A stretch of DNA of 59,089 bases, taken from assembly GCA_050248795.1 (NCBI GenBank), contig JBFWRS010000025.1, positions 1 to 59,089 on the forward strand, read 5' to 3'. The notes under the pieces were generated by a model, which saw only the letters and a program-made list of their open reading frames with translations, was not told the DNA's origin and did no database searches. Shown here piece by piece: positions 9,226 to 18,483 of this stretch (positions are counted from its first letter, which is position 1; the number at the start of each line of letters is the position of its first letter). This stretch comes from CAZTDU01 sp050248795 (GTDB taxonomy: Bacteria; Pseudomonadota; Gammaproteobacteria; Burkholderiales; SG8-39). A program made the translations under genes and the position numbers.

Positions 9226-9939
9226 TCAGCAATCCAGCTTTGCCGCGAGGTCGACGAAGTCGCTCGCCACCAGGTCCACGCAGGACGAATCGGCTTCGAG
9301 ATCGGTGGTCTGCCCCGGGCCGTGCTCGGTGGGGCGCGGCACGAACGCGGTGGCGAGCCCCTGCGCCTTTGCCGCCGCGAGGTCGCCGTTGTGTGCGGCG
9401 ACCATCATCACCTGCGGCGGCGCCAGGTCCAGGTGCCGGCACGCGGCAAGGTAGGCTTCGGGCAGCGGCTTGTAGGCGCGCGCGGTCTCGGCGCCGAGGA
9501 TGCAGTCCCAGGGAAAGCCGTTGCGCCGCGCCATGTTCACCATCAGCGCAATGTTGCCGTTGGAACAGGGCGCGAGGATCAGCTTCGGCTTCATGCGCAT
9601 CAGGCCGGGCACCGCGTCCGGCCACGCGTCCAGCCGGTGCCAGGCGCGGGTCATGTAATCGATGTCGGCGTCGGACAGGTCCTTGATGCCGTAACGCGCG
9701 ATCAGCGCCACCAGGCTCTCGCGGTGCAGCACGTCGAGGATGGTCCACGCGCGCCGCCCGGAGCGCACTTCCTCCATCGAGGGCTGGTAGAGCTTGCGCC
9801 ACTCGACCGCGAACTCCACCCAGTCGACGCCGCTGATGCGCCTGGCGCGGGCGAACGCGGCGAGGTCGCGGCTGACGCTGGTGCGCCAGTCCACCACGGT
9901 GCCGAAAATGTCGAAGATGCAGGCCTGGATGTTCGTCAT
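9226..9939 (-). CDS. HAD-superfamily type II (S)-2-haloacid dehalogenase-like hydrolase
   Basis: The 237-residue protein fits the L-2-haloacid dehalogenase subfamily. The nucleophile is D10 in CIFDIFGTVVDW; SNGN forms motif 2, K in ARAYKPLPE motif 3, and AAHNGDLAAAK motif 4. Such enzymes displace halide from short 2-haloacids through an aspartyl ester, in the cytoplasm. It lies 31 bases beyond the OYE gene on the same strand, so the two may be co-transcribed. Exact specificity is unproven. Confidence 0.85.
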   Translation of the reverse strand: MTNIQACIFDIFGTVVDWRTSVSRDLAAFARARRISGVDWVEFAVEWRKLYQPSMEEVRSGRRAWTILDVLHRESLVALIARYGIKDLSDADIDYMTRAWHRLDAWPDAVPGLMRMKPKLILAPCSNGNIALMVNMARRNGFPWDCILGAETARAYKPLPEAYLAACRHLDLAPPQVMMVAAHNGDLAAAKAQGLATAFVPRPTEHGPGQTTDLEADSSCVDLVASDFVDLAAKLDC

Positions 9940-9970
9940 GCGCGCAACCTTAGCACCGAAGCGATGCCGC

Positions 9971-11146
9971 TCAGCGCGCCGGGTAGTCGATCGCGCGCCG
10001 CACGATGCCTTCGCGCCGCAGTCCGGCTTCGCGCCGCGTCAGCCACCAGCCGTACTGCTCGGGCCACATGGCGAAATCGGGATCGGCGCCCAGTTCCTGC
10101 GCCGCGTGCAGCGCCCAGTTCGGGTTGTAGAGCGCCTCTCGTCCCACGGCGATGAGGTCCGCGCGCCCGGCCTGCAGCGCTTCCTCGGCCTGCCGCGGCG
10201 TCAGGATCAGGCCCACGGCCATGGTCTTCAGCCCGGCATCGCGTCGTACCCGCTCCGCGAACGGCAACTGGAAGCCCGGCACGCGCTTCAGTATCGTCTT
10301 CGTCGCCGCGGTTGCCGGGCCTGAGATGCCGCCCGAGGAGCAGTCGACGACATCGACGCCGAGCTTCGCCAGTTCCAGCGCGAACGCCACCGTGTCCTCC
10401 AGGTCCCAGCCGCCTTCGACGTCGTCCACCGACGAGCAGCGCACGAACAGCGGCTTGCCCGCCGGCCACGCGGCGCGCACCGCGCGCACCACCTCGAGCG
10501 GAAAGCGCATGCGATTGTCGCGGCTGCCGCCGTAGCCGTCGCTGCGCGTGTTCGACACCGGCGACAGGAAGGTGTGCAGCAGGTAGCCATGCGCGGCGTG
10601 GATCTCGGCGATGCCGAAGCCGGCGGCGTCGGCGCGGCGAGCGGCGGCGACGAAGGCGTCGCGGATCGCGGCGAGGTCGGCGTCGCCCGCGGGCGCGGGT
10701 GTCGCCCAGCCTTCTCCGACCGGCGCCGCGGTGGCGCCGACGATGTTCCAGGCGGTTTCGCCGCGCGCGGCGGCGTCTTCCCCGAGCGGGCCGTTGCCGT
10801 GCCAGGGCCGCGCCATGCTCGCCTTGCGTCCGGCGTGCGCCAGCTGGATCGCGGGGACCGCGCCCTGCGAGCGGACGAAATCCGCGATGCGCGCGAGGCC
10901 AGGCAGCTGCGCGTCGTTCCAGATGCCGATGTCGCCGTGCGTGATCCGTCCGCGTGCCTCGACCGCGGCAGCCTCGGTGAACACGATGCCGGCGCCGCCC
11001 TGGGCGAACTTGCCAAGGTTGACCAGGTGCCAGTCGTTTACCAGGCCGTCGCGGGCGCTGTACTGGCACATCGGCGACAACACGATGCGGTTGCGTGCAC
11101 GCGCCTCGCGGATCGCGATCGGTTTGAACAGCAGCGGGGAAGGCAT
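9971..11146 (-). CDS. NADH:flavin oxidoreductase, Old Yellow Enzyme family (YqjM/XenA-like)
   Basis: The 391-residue TIM-barrel flavoprotein has the class III OYE features: SPMCQYSA with the redox-tuning cysteine, QLAHAGRKAS with FMN/substrate ligands, HAAHGYLLHTFLSPVSN in mid-protein, and the phosphate-binding AVGREALYNP. It should reduce activated C=C bonds using NAD(P)H. I selected the ATG at 11146, which follows an AGGAGA ribosome site; the 43-residue upstream extension is not family-like. It is divergent from cbbQ across about 110 bases. Confidence 0.9.
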   Translation of the reverse strand: MPSPLLFKPIAIREARARNRIVLSPMCQYSARDGLVNDWHLVNLGKFAQGGAGIVFTEAAAVEARGRITHGDIGIWNDAQLPGLARIADFVRSQGAVPAIQLAHAGRKASMARPWHGNGPLGEDAAARGETAWNIVGATAAPVGEGWATPAPAGDADLAAIRDAFVAAARRADAAGFGIAEIHAAHGYLLHTFLSPVSNTRSDGYGGSRDNRMRFPLEVVRAVRAAWPAGKPLFVRCSSVDDVEGGWDLEDTVAFALELAKLGVDVVDCSSGGISGPATAATKTILKRVPGFQLPFAERVRRDAGLKTMAVGLILTPRQAEEALQAGRADLIAVGREALYNPNWALHAAQELGADPDFAMWPEQYGWWLTRREAGLRREGIVRRAIDYPAR

Positions 11147-11256
11147 GGATCGAATCTCCTGGAACGGTTCGGCGCGCATTAGACCATCCCGGGCGGGAGC
11201 CGCGCCATTACGCGCTAGACTTCGCAGTGCGACGAAGATCAGGGAGCGAGTGAAGC

Positions 11257-12081
11257 GTGAACGAACCAGTTGCACACCGGCTGCTCGCGGACGATGTGCC
11301 GCGCATCGAAACCGAGCCGTACTACGAGCCGGTTTCCGGCGAACTCGGATTGTTCGAGGCCGCGTACGCCAGCCATATCCCGGTGCTGCTGAAGGGCCCC
11401 ACCGGCTGCGGCAAGACCCGATTCGTCGAGCACATGGCGTGGAAGCTAGGGCGCCCGCTGATCACCGTGGCCTGCCACGATGACCTTACCGCGTCTGACC
11501 TCGTGGGCCGCTATCTGGTCGTCGACGGCGAAACCGTGTGGGTGGACGGCCCGCTTGCGCGCGCGGTGCGCGCCGGCGCGATCTGCTATCTCGACGAGAT
11601 CGTCGAGGCGAGGAAGGACACCACGGTCGTCATCCATCCGCTCGCGGATGACCGGCGCATCCTGCCGATGGAGAAGCGCGGCGAATTCCTCGCCGCGCCG
11701 CCCGAGTTCATGCTGGTGCTGTCCTACAACCCGGGTTACCAGAGCGTGCTGAAGGAGCTGAAGGCCTCGACGCGGCAGCGCTTCGTCGCCATCGAGTTCG
11801 GCTATACCGCGCCCGACCTGGAAGCGCGGATCGTCGCTGCCGAAGGCGGCATAGACGCCGAGACCGCGGCGCGGCTGGTGAAGTTCGGCGGCATGACCCG
11901 TAACCTCAAGGGCAACGGCATAGACGAGGGCGCCAGCACGCGCCTGCTGGTGCATGCCGCGAAGCTGATCGCCAGGGGCGTGGCGCCGCGCGCGGCCTGC
12001 GCAGGCGCGATCACGCAGGCGCTGTCGGACGACCCGGAGATGCTGGCTGCGGTGAGCGAGCTCGCTGCCGCAGTGTTTTGA
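11257..12081 (+). CDS. cbbQ: CbbQ/NorQ-type MoxR AAA+ ATPase
   Basis: The 274-residue AAA+ protein has Walker A GPTGCGKTR (about residues 47-55), Walker B AICYLDEIVEA, sensor segment LSYNPGYQS and arginine-finger region STRQRF. It belongs to the CbbQ/NorQ/NirQ branch, which works with a VWA-domain partner to remodel metalloenzymes such as Rubisco or NO reductase. The start is GTG. The next gene begins at a TTG overlapping its stop, so the pair is tightly coupled. No Rubisco or nor gene is in the window, so the client is unknown. Confidence 0.85.
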   Translation: MNEPVAHRLLADDVPRIETEPYYEPVSGELGLFEAAYASHIPVLLKGPTGCGKTRFVEHMAWKLGRPLITVACHDDLTASDLVGRYLVVDGETVWVDGPLARAVRAGAICYLDEIVEARKDTTVVIHPLADDRRILPMEKRGEFLAAPPEFMLVLSYNPGYQSVLKELKASTRQRFVAIEFGYTAPDLEARIVAAEGGIDAETAARLVKFGGMTRNLKGNGIDEGASTRLLVHAAKLIARGVAPRAACAGAITQALSDDPEMLAAVSELAAAVF

Positions 12082-14153
12082 GCAAGCCCCCCTTTACCCG
12101 ACGCGAGCTCGAAGACCGGCTCGACGACATGCTGTTCACGGTGCTGTCGTCTCGGCGCACCGCGGCGGCGATCGCCGCGGGCCTCGCGCCGCTCCCGCGC
12201 GAGCAGCAGGAGTTCGTGCTGCACTGGGCGCAGGTGGCGGCGCAGAACACCGGGGAGCTCGGTTACCAGGTGGCCGCGCAGGCGCCGCAGGCCTGCGCGC
12301 TGTTCGACCGCGCGTCGCTGGAACGCTGGGTGCTCGACGCACTGGACGTGTATGACCGCGAGGGCCTGCACGCGGCAAGCGCGGCGCTGAAGGATTTCGG
12401 CGCGCTGCGTCGCCGCGTCGACAACGAACGCTCCGGCATCGCGCTCGCCGATATCTCCCGCACGCTCGAGCTCTTCCTGCGCGGGCTGTCGGGACGCGCG
12501 CTGAGCGTCGAGCCGGCGGACGCGGCATGGACCGATACCGAAACCGTGTTCCTGCCCGAGCGGATTTCGCTTCTGCCCGCGCGCGAAGACAACCGGCGCT
12601 TCTACACCGCCAGCGCCGCGTTCCTGTGGGGACAGGCGCGCTACGGCAGCTTCAATGCCGACCTGGACGAGGCCGCGAGCCGCTTCGAGGATCGCGAGCG
12701 CGCACTCGGCTGGCTGGCGGTGCTGGAGGCGATGCGCATCGAAGCCTGGTTCGAGCGCCACTACGCCGGCCTCGCGCGGCTGCTGCGGTCGCTGCGCGAG
12801 CCCTGGCCGGCGACGCTCGCGGCGGCGGCGACTCGCCTGTCGGCGCCGCAGACAACGGTGGACGACAGCGTGGCGCTGCTCGGCGAGCTGTACCAGCACG
12901 CACCTCCCGCGGCTCCGGCCTGGCTGGGCGTGCTGCGGCCTTCGCGCGCGCGCCGCGTGCGCGAGGAACGCATCGCGCGCGAAAAGCAGGATCTCGCGCG
13001 CGAGCTCTCGGCGCTGCGCGACAGCCTGCGCGCCGACGGCATGCGGGCCGAGGACATGAAAATGGAGGCCTCATACGACACGCTGGAAGTGTCGTTGCAG
13101 GTGGACGGGGAATCCGTCGAGCCTCCCGGCGCGGTGGAGCAGCTCGTGCAATCGATGATGCAGGACCATGGCGAACTGCCGCCGGACCTGCTGGTGCCAT
13201 CGGGCGAAGGCACCTATGACGAGGACGCGAAGGGCGCCGCGGCACCGGGTGGGGGGCGGCCTGCCGAATCCGGCGACGAGGGCGGCATCCTGTATCCGGA
13301 GTGGGACCACCGCCGCGGCGACTACCGCAAGGCTTGGTGCGCGCTGTTCGAATCCGACGTGCCGCGCGGCGACCCGGGCTTCGTCGACCACGTGCGCGAG
13401 AAGTACCGCGGGCCGATCGCGCAGCTGAAGCGCCGCTTCGAGGCGCTGCGCGGCGAGGACAGGCTGCTCAGGCGCGAAGCCGACGGCGACGGCCTGGATT
13501 TCGACGCCGTGGTCGAGGCCTGGGCCGACGCGCGCAGCGGCCGCGAACCCTCGGACCGCCTGTTCACGCGCCGGCGCAAGACCGAGCGCAACATCGCGGT
13601 GATGTTCATGGTCGACATGAGCGGCTCGACCAAGGGCTGGGTGAACGAGTGCGAGCGCGAGGCGCTGGTGATGCTGTGCGAGGCGCTCGAGATGCTCGGC
13701 GACCGCTACGCGATCTACGGCTTCTCCGGCTGGACGCGCAAGCGCTGCGAGATCTACCGCATCAAGCGCTTCGACGAGGGCTTCGGCGAAGCGGTGCGCG
13801 CGCGCATCGCCGGCGTCGCGCCGAAGGACTACACGCGCATGGGCGTCGCGGTGCGGCACCTGACGAAGCTGCTGAACGCGGTGGAAGCGCGCACGCGGGT
13901 GCTGTTCACCCTGTCCGACGGCAAGCCGGACGATTTCCACGACGGCTATCGCGGCAGCTACGGCATCGAGGATACGCGCAAGGCGCTGATCGAGGCGCGG
14001 CAATCCGGCATCCACCCGTTCTGCATCACCATAGACCGCGAAGCGCGCGACTACCTGCCGCGCCTGTACGGCCCGGCGAGCTGGATCCTGGTCGACGACG
14101 TGCGCAAGCTGCCGCTGAAGTCCGCAGAGGTTTACCGCAGGCTTACCGCATGA
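12078..14153 (+). CDS. cbbO: CbbO/NorD-type VWA protein
   Basis: The 691-residue protein ends in a von Willebrand A domain with a complete MIDAS (DMSGSTKG, with a later TRMG and LSDGKPDD). The long N-terminal region is helical and charged, as in CbbO and NorD. With CbbQ it would form a Rubisco-activase-type or NorQD-type remodelling complex in which the VWA subunit contacts the client enzyme. It starts with TTG overlapping the cbbQ stop and ends with ATGA overlap into the exporter gene, giving a three-gene operon. Confidence 0.85.
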   Translation: MSKPPFTRRELEDRLDDMLFTVLSSRRTAAAIAAGLAPLPREQQEFVLHWAQVAAQNTGELGYQVAAQAPQACALFDRASLERWVLDALDVYDREGLHAASAALKDFGALRRRVDNERSGIALADISRTLELFLRGLSGRALSVEPADAAWTDTETVFLPERISLLPAREDNRRFYTASAAFLWGQARYGSFNADLDEAASRFEDRERALGWLAVLEAMRIEAWFERHYAGLARLLRSLREPWPATLAAAATRLSAPQTTVDDSVALLGELYQHAPPAAPAWLGVLRPSRARRVREERIAREKQDLARELSALRDSLRADGMRAEDMKMEASYDTLEVSLQVDGESVEPPGAVEQLVQSMMQDHGELPPDLLVPSGEGTYDEDAKGAAAPGGGRPAESGDEGGILYPEWDHRRGDYRKAWCALFESDVPRGDPGFVDHVREKYRGPIAQLKRRFEALRGEDRLLRREADGDGLDFDAVVEAWADARSGREPSDRLFTRRRKTERNIAVMFMVDMSGSTKGWVNECEREALVMLCEALEMLGDRYAIYGFSGWTRKRCEIYRIKRFDEGFGEAVRARIAGVAPKDYTRMGVAVRHLTKLLNAVEARTRVLFTLSDGKPDDFHDGYRGSYGIEDTRKALIEARQSGIHPFCITIDREARDYLPRLYGPASWILVDDVRKLPLKSAEVYRRLTA

Positions 14154-14911
14154 GCCTCGACTGGATGTCGCTCGCGGCGATCGCCGTGGCGGCGCTGGCA
14201 GTCGGCTTGCTGGTCGGCACCACCAGCGTCGGCGGCGTGATGCTGGTCCCGGCGCTGATCTTCTGGGGCGGGCTGGGCGTGCACCAGGCGGCGGCGACGG
14301 TGCTGGCGAGTTCCATATTCACCGGTGCGCTGGGCGCGTGGCTGTACTCGCGCCGCGGCAGCTTCGAGTGGCGCATGGTGTGGCCGCTGTGCGTCGGCGC
14401 GGTGCCGGCGGGCTACGCCGGCGCGCTGCTCGCGTCGCAGGTGGATGCCGGCCCGCTCGGCCTGATCATCGGCGTGCTGATCGTCGCCGCGGGCGCGCTG
14501 ATCCTGCGCCCGCCGCCGGCGCTGTCAGGCGGGCGCGGGCGTTCGCGCCTTGCCGACACCGCGGTGCTGCTGGGTATCGGCACGACGGCGGGATTCGGCT
14601 CGGGCCTGTCCGGCGCCGGCGGCCCGATCTTCTCCACGCCAATGATGATGGTGATGCGCTTCGCGCCGCTCGCGGCGATCGGTGCGTCGCAGGGCATGAT
14701 GATCCTCGCCTCGGTGTCGGGTTCGGCGGCGCACCTGCTCACCGGGGCGATCGTGCCGGACGTGCTGCTGCTGATAACGGTGGGGCAGTTGATCGGCGTT
14801 GCCGCCGGCGTCGGGCTGGCGCACAGCCTGCCGACCGCCATGCTGCGCAAGCTCGCCGCCTGGATGTGCGTGGCGGCGGGCGCGCTGATGGTAATCCGCG
14901 CGGTCGCCTGA
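14150..14911 (+). CDS. TSUP-family (TauE/SafE-like) sulfite/anion exporter
   Basis: The 253-residue protein has about eight hydrophobic segments and the duplicated glycine-rich family motifs (GTTSVGGVMLVPALIFWG and GFGSGLSGAGGPIFSTP). TSUP proteins export sulfite, sulfoacetate or other small anions across the inner membrane. The ATG overlaps the cbbO stop. In a sulfur oxidiser sulfite export is plausible, but coupling to cbbQO rather than to dsr leaves the substrate open. Confidence 0.85.
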   Translation: MSLDWMSLAAIAVAALAVGLLVGTTSVGGVMLVPALIFWGGLGVHQAAATVLASSIFTGALGAWLYSRRGSFEWRMVWPLCVGAVPAGYAGALLASQVDAGPLGLIIGVLIVAAGALILRPPPALSGGRGRSRLADTAVLLGIGTTAGFGSGLSGAGGPIFSTPMMMVMRFAPLAAIGASQGMMILASVSGSAAHLLTGAIVPDVLLLITVGQLIGVAAGVGLAHSLPTAMLRKLAAWMCVAAGALMVIRAVA

Positions 14912-14920
14912 GCGGGGGGT

Positions 14921-14947
14921 GCACGAGGGGGCGCAGCCCCCTCGTAC
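14921..14947. terminator. Hairpin between convergent exporter and protein kinase genes
   Basis: A strong stem pairs ACGAGGGGG with CCCCCTCGT around a CGCAG loop, with one mismatch near its base. It lies ten bases after the exporter stop and eight bases before the convergent kinase stop, so it could terminate both transcripts. It lacks a clear run of T. Confidence 0.55.
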
Positions 14948-14954
14948 CGATCCG

Positions 14955-16784
14955 CTATCGTGTGAAGAGCTTCGCGAAGTCGTCGTCGGCGCCGAGCACG
15001 TAGCGGGCGAAATCGTCCGCGACGTCGTCCAGCGTGCTGGCGCTGAACTGCGCCTTGACCCGCCCGGGACGGCGCACGTTGGTCAGTTCCGCCACCACCG
15101 TGCCGTTGTCGTAGTCGCCGCGCAGGATGGCCTCGCAGGGCAGAGATGCGGAAACGCGGAAGATGGCGCGGGTCGCCTTGCCGAAATCGTCCTTCGCTTC
15201 TTCCTTCATCTCGAAGGGCACGCGCAGCGCGCCCAGGTACTGCTGCAGCCGGCCGATGTCCGGACCGAGCAGTCGCGTCGTCACCGGCAGTTCAGGCGTG
15301 ACGCGGAAGCGGAAGATCAGGTGGTCGCAGAAATCCTTGCCTTCGATCTTGCGCAGGCGCATGTCGACGAATGCGTCCGAGATCGCCGGCGCGGGGATTT
15401 TCCCAAGGTAGATGAAATCGTACGGCTTGCCGGACGAAGGGCCGACCTCGTTCAACTGCTTGACGAACTCGGCGAGGTACTGGAATGCGCCGCGCAGGCT
15501 CTTGTCGAGCGCGGAGTCCTGCTCGAATTTCTGCTTCGCCTTGTCGACGCGCGGCGGCTGCGCGGCCGCCTGCTTGCGCAGCATGTCCAGCGCCGCCGAG
15601 CGCCGCATCGACGGGGACGAGTCGCTCGCCGCGCCGCCCTCGATCTTCAATTCGAACTCGGCGCGCTTTCGCGCTTCGGTTTCGCCCCACTTGTGCAGCG
15701 CCTCCTCCTTGCGGCGGCGTTCTTCCTGCTCGGCCAGCAGCGCGGCTTTTTCCTGTGCCTCGAAGTTCTGCGCGAAATGGTCCAGGTCCGCGAGCAGCTT
15801 CGAGCGTTCCTTGTCGTCCTTCAGCGTTTCGGCGCGCGGCGCGGTGGCCACCGCGACCGTTTTCTCGTAGGCGGGCGCGGCGGCCGCCGGTGCCTGGCGC
15901 GGCACCGCCATGGTGTCGCCGCCTTGCGCCGCGGCCGGGCGGGCGCCGCCGGCTGCGCCCAGGGACTGGTAGTTGCGCAGGTCGGCGGCCATTTCGCCCG
16001 CACGCGCGTAGCGGTCCTCGGCCTTCTTCGCCAGCGCGCGGTCGAGAATAACGTCGAAGCCGGCGGGGATGGACGGGTCGACTTCGCGCGCCGGAGGATG
16101 GGGCTCGCCGGCGATGCGGTTCATCAGCGCGAACACCGTGGTGTCGCTCGGGCGCTCGAAAGGCGTCTTGCGCGTCAGCATTTCGTAGAGCACCACGCCA
16201 AGGGAAAAGATGTCCGAGCGCGGATCAATCGGCAGGCCGAGCACCTGCTCGGGCGACATGTAGCGCGGCGAGCCGAGCGCGGTGCCGGTCTGCGTCATGG
16301 TAGACGAGGGCACGTAGGCGACGCCGAAGTCCACCAGCTTGGCGCGCCAGGCGGGGTTGACCATGATGTTGGCGGGCTTGACGTCGCGGTGCACGATCCT
16401 GAATTCCTGGGCGTAGTCGAGCGCCTCCGCCACCTGGGCGACCAGGTCGGCGATGCGCTCGAACGGCAGCCGGGGTTCCTCGCGCAGGATCTGCTGCAGC
16501 GAACGCCCCTGCAGGATCTCCATCGCCATGTAGGCGACGCCGTCCTGCTCGCCGACGTCGAATATCGTCACCACGTGCGGATGGTTCATGCGGCCGGCGG
16601 ATTTCGCCTCGCGCAGGAAACGCTCGCGCACCTCGGCCATCACTTCTTCCGGCAGGTTCGGAAGCAGCGTCTTGATGGCGACCTCGCGCTCGATCAGCGG
16701 GTCGACCGCACGGTAGACCGTGCCCATCGCCCCGCGACCGAGTTCCGCGACGACGCGGTAACGGCCGAATGTCTTCTGGTCCAT
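14955..16784 (-). CDS. Ser/Thr protein kinase with C-terminal coiled-coil and unknown domain
   Basis: The roughly 610-residue protein begins with a Hanks-type kinase domain (about residues 8-270): G-loop LGRGAMGTVY, lysine in VAIKTLL, HRDVKPANIM catalytic loop and DFG. It has no membrane segment. After a linker comes a charged coiled coil (about 320-400) and a 200-residue domain I do not recognise. The start is uncertain: the ATG at 16784 directly precedes the kinase fold, while others lie at 16814 and 16850. The gene is divergent from a methyltransferase gene. Confidence 0.85.
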   Translation of the reverse strand: MDQKTFGRYRVVAELGRGAMGTVYRAVDPLIEREVAIKTLLPNLPEEVMAEVRERFLREAKSAGRMNHPHVVTIFDVGEQDGVAYMAMEILQGRSLQQILREEPRLPFERIADLVAQVAEALDYAQEFRIVHRDVKPANIMVNPAWRAKLVDFGVAYVPSSTMTQTGTALGSPRYMSPEQVLGLPIDPRSDIFSLGVVLYEMLTRKTPFERPSDTTVFALMNRIAGEPHPPAREVDPSIPAGFDVILDRALAKKAEDRYARAGEMAADLRNYQSLGAAGGARPAAAQGGDTMAVPRQAPAAAAPAYEKTVAVATAPRAETLKDDKERSKLLADLDHFAQNFEAQEKAALLAEQEERRRKEEALHKWGETEARKRAEFELKIEGGAASDSSPSMRRSAALDMLRKQAAAQPPRVDKAKQKFEQDSALDKSLRGAFQYLAEFVKQLNEVGPSSGKPYDFIYLGKIPAPAISDAFVDMRLRKIEGKDFCDHLIFRFRVTPELPVTTRLLGPDIGRLQQYLGALRVPFEMKEEAKDDFGKATRAIFRVSASLPCEAILRGDYDNGTVVAELTNVRRPGRVKAQFSASTLDDVADDFARYVLGADDDFAKLFTR

Positions 16785-16953
16785 GAGTGGTATTGCTGCG
16801 AACGAGGCCGTCATGCTGCCATGCGGCATCGCCCCCCGAAACAGCCGCAAGCTTCGCCCAATCGCCGCTTTGCATCAAGTGGAAAAAGCAATCCGTTCCG
16901 GCGAAGCCCGGGGGTATAGTCTTCCCCGCTTGACATTCAGGGGAGGACGGGCC

Positions 16954-17610
16954 ATGCGTCTGAACGACGGCGCGCCCGACCGGTCGTTCGCGCTCGAGCA
17001 CTACCGGCGCACCGCGGCGGGCTACGACGCCTCCAGCCGCCGCATCGCGCGCAAGCGCCTGCGCACGCTCGAACTGCTGGCACTTAGGCCCGGGGAAACG
17101 GTGTTCGACGTCGCCTGCGGCACCGGGCCGATGCTCGACATGCTCTCCGCGAAGGTCGGCCCCAGCGGGCGCGTCATCGGCATCGAGCAGAGCCCGGACA
17201 TGGCGGCGCAGGCGCGGCGACGCATCGACGACCTTGCGCTTGGCAATGTTTCTCTGGTCGAAGCGCCGGTCGAGGAGGCACGCCTGGACGCAACCGCCGA
17301 CGCGATGCTCTTCTGCTATACGCACGACGTGCTGCGCTCGCCGGCGGCGCTGCGAAGCCTGTTCGCCGCGGCGAAACCCGGCGCACGCGTCGCGGTGTGC
17401 GGCGCGAAGCTGTATCCGTGGTGGCTATCGCCGCTGAACGCCTGGGTCAGGCGGCGCGCTTACGGGTACATGACGACGGTGGAAGGACTCGATGCGCCGT
17501 GGTCGCTGCTTGCCGGGTACTGCCCGGACTTTGCGGTACGCCACACGTACTTTTTCGGCAGCGGCTATGTCGGCACCGGAAGCTACACCGCGGAACTGCG
17601 CGGGCCATGA
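16954..17610 (+). CDS. Class I SAM-dependent methyltransferase
   Basis: The 218-residue protein has the SAM motif FDVACGTGP near residues 49-57 and an acidic post-motif segment IGIEQSP. It resembles UbiE/MenG-type small-molecule methyltransferases but the substrate is unknown. A GGGAGGA ribosome site precedes the ATG. It converges with tam-like gene, with 15 bases between the stops. Confidence 0.8.
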   Translation: MRLNDGAPDRSFALEHYRRTAAGYDASSRRIARKRLRTLELLALRPGETVFDVACGTGPMLDMLSAKVGPSGRVIGIEQSPDMAAQARRRIDDLALGNVSLVEAPVEEARLDATADAMLFCYTHDVLRSPAALRSLFAAAKPGARVAVCGAKLYPWWLSPLNAWVRRRAYGYMTTVEGLDAPWSLLAGYCPDFAVRHTYFFGSGYVGTGSYTAELRGP

Positions 17611-17625
17611 CAGCAGCGCAGCAAT

Positions 17626-18405
17626 TCAGCCCCTGCGCGCGACGATGAACAGGCGCCGGAACGGAAACAGCGTCCTGCCGTCGGCGCGCGGCGGGTAGGC
17701 CTGCCTGACGCGCGCGGCGTAGTCGCGCTCGAAGGCTTCGCGCTCCTCGCCGTCGAGCGCCTCGAGGAAGGGCGCAAGCCAGGTGCCCTTGGTCCATTCC
17801 TTCACCGGGTCGGTGCCGGTGAGCACCTGCAGGTACTCGGTTTCCCAGATGTCGATCGCCGCCGCGTGCGGCGCCAGCAGGTCGAAATAGCGCGCGGGCT
17901 CTGCCACCGGCACCGGGCGCTGGAGCGGTGCCAGCCGCTCGCGCCAGGCGCCGGCCTTCACGGTGTCGGCGATCGCGGTGTGCGAAGGCGCGAGGAAATT
18001 CCGCGGCATCTGCACCGCCAGCAGTCCGCCGGGCGCCAGTGCGCCGAACAGCGCCGGGAACAGCGTGTCATGGTCGCCGAGCCAGTGCAGCGCGGCGTTC
18101 GAATAGATCAGGTCCGGCGCGCCGGGCGGCGCCCACGCGTTCAGGTCCGCCTGCATCCATTCGATATCCGGCGCGGCGGCGCGCGCGCGCTCGAGCATCT
18201 GCGCGGAAGCATCGACGCCGACCACGCGCGCGGCCGGCCAGCGCGCGGCCAGCATGCGCGTGTGCTCGCCGGTGCCGCAGCCCAGGTCGCAGGCGAGGCG
18301 CGGCGCGTCCAGCTCCAGGCGCGCGAGCAGGTCCAGCGCCGGCCGCAGACGCGGCTGCGCGAACTTCAGGTACTGCGACGGATTCCAGGTCAGGGCTTCG
18401 GTCAT
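17626..18405 (-). CDS. tam: Trans-aconitate 2-methyltransferase-like protein
   Basis: The 259-residue protein matches Tam along its length: the N-terminal TWNPSQYLKF segment, SAM site CDLGCGTGEHT, and YSNAALHWLGDHDTLFP in mid-protein are typical. Tam methylates spontaneously formed trans-aconitate, relieving inhibition of the TCA cycle. The ATG at 18405 gives the canonical N-terminus. Confidence 0.88.
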   Translation of the reverse strand: MTEALTWNPSQYLKFAQPRLRPALDLLARLELDAPRLACDLGCGTGEHTRMLAARWPAARVVGVDASAQMLERARAAAPDIEWMQADLNAWAPPGAPDLIYSNAALHWLGDHDTLFPALFGALAPGGLLAVQMPRNFLAPSHTAIADTVKAGAWRERLAPLQRPVPVAEPARYFDLLAPHAAAIDIWETEYLQVLTGTDPVKEWTKGTWLAPFLEALDGEEREAFERDYAARVRQAYPPRADGRTLFPFRRLFIVARRG

Positions 18406-18483
18406 CGGTTGCGGGCGTGGCGGCCGGCGCAAGCCGGCGAGGCCGCATCGTAGCAACGAAAGGCGTCGCCGCGACCGAAGGTT

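Noticed and set aside
14919..16919. Open frame of 666 codons opposite the protein kinase
   Set aside because: It mirrors the kinase codons; the kinase motifs are unambiguous.
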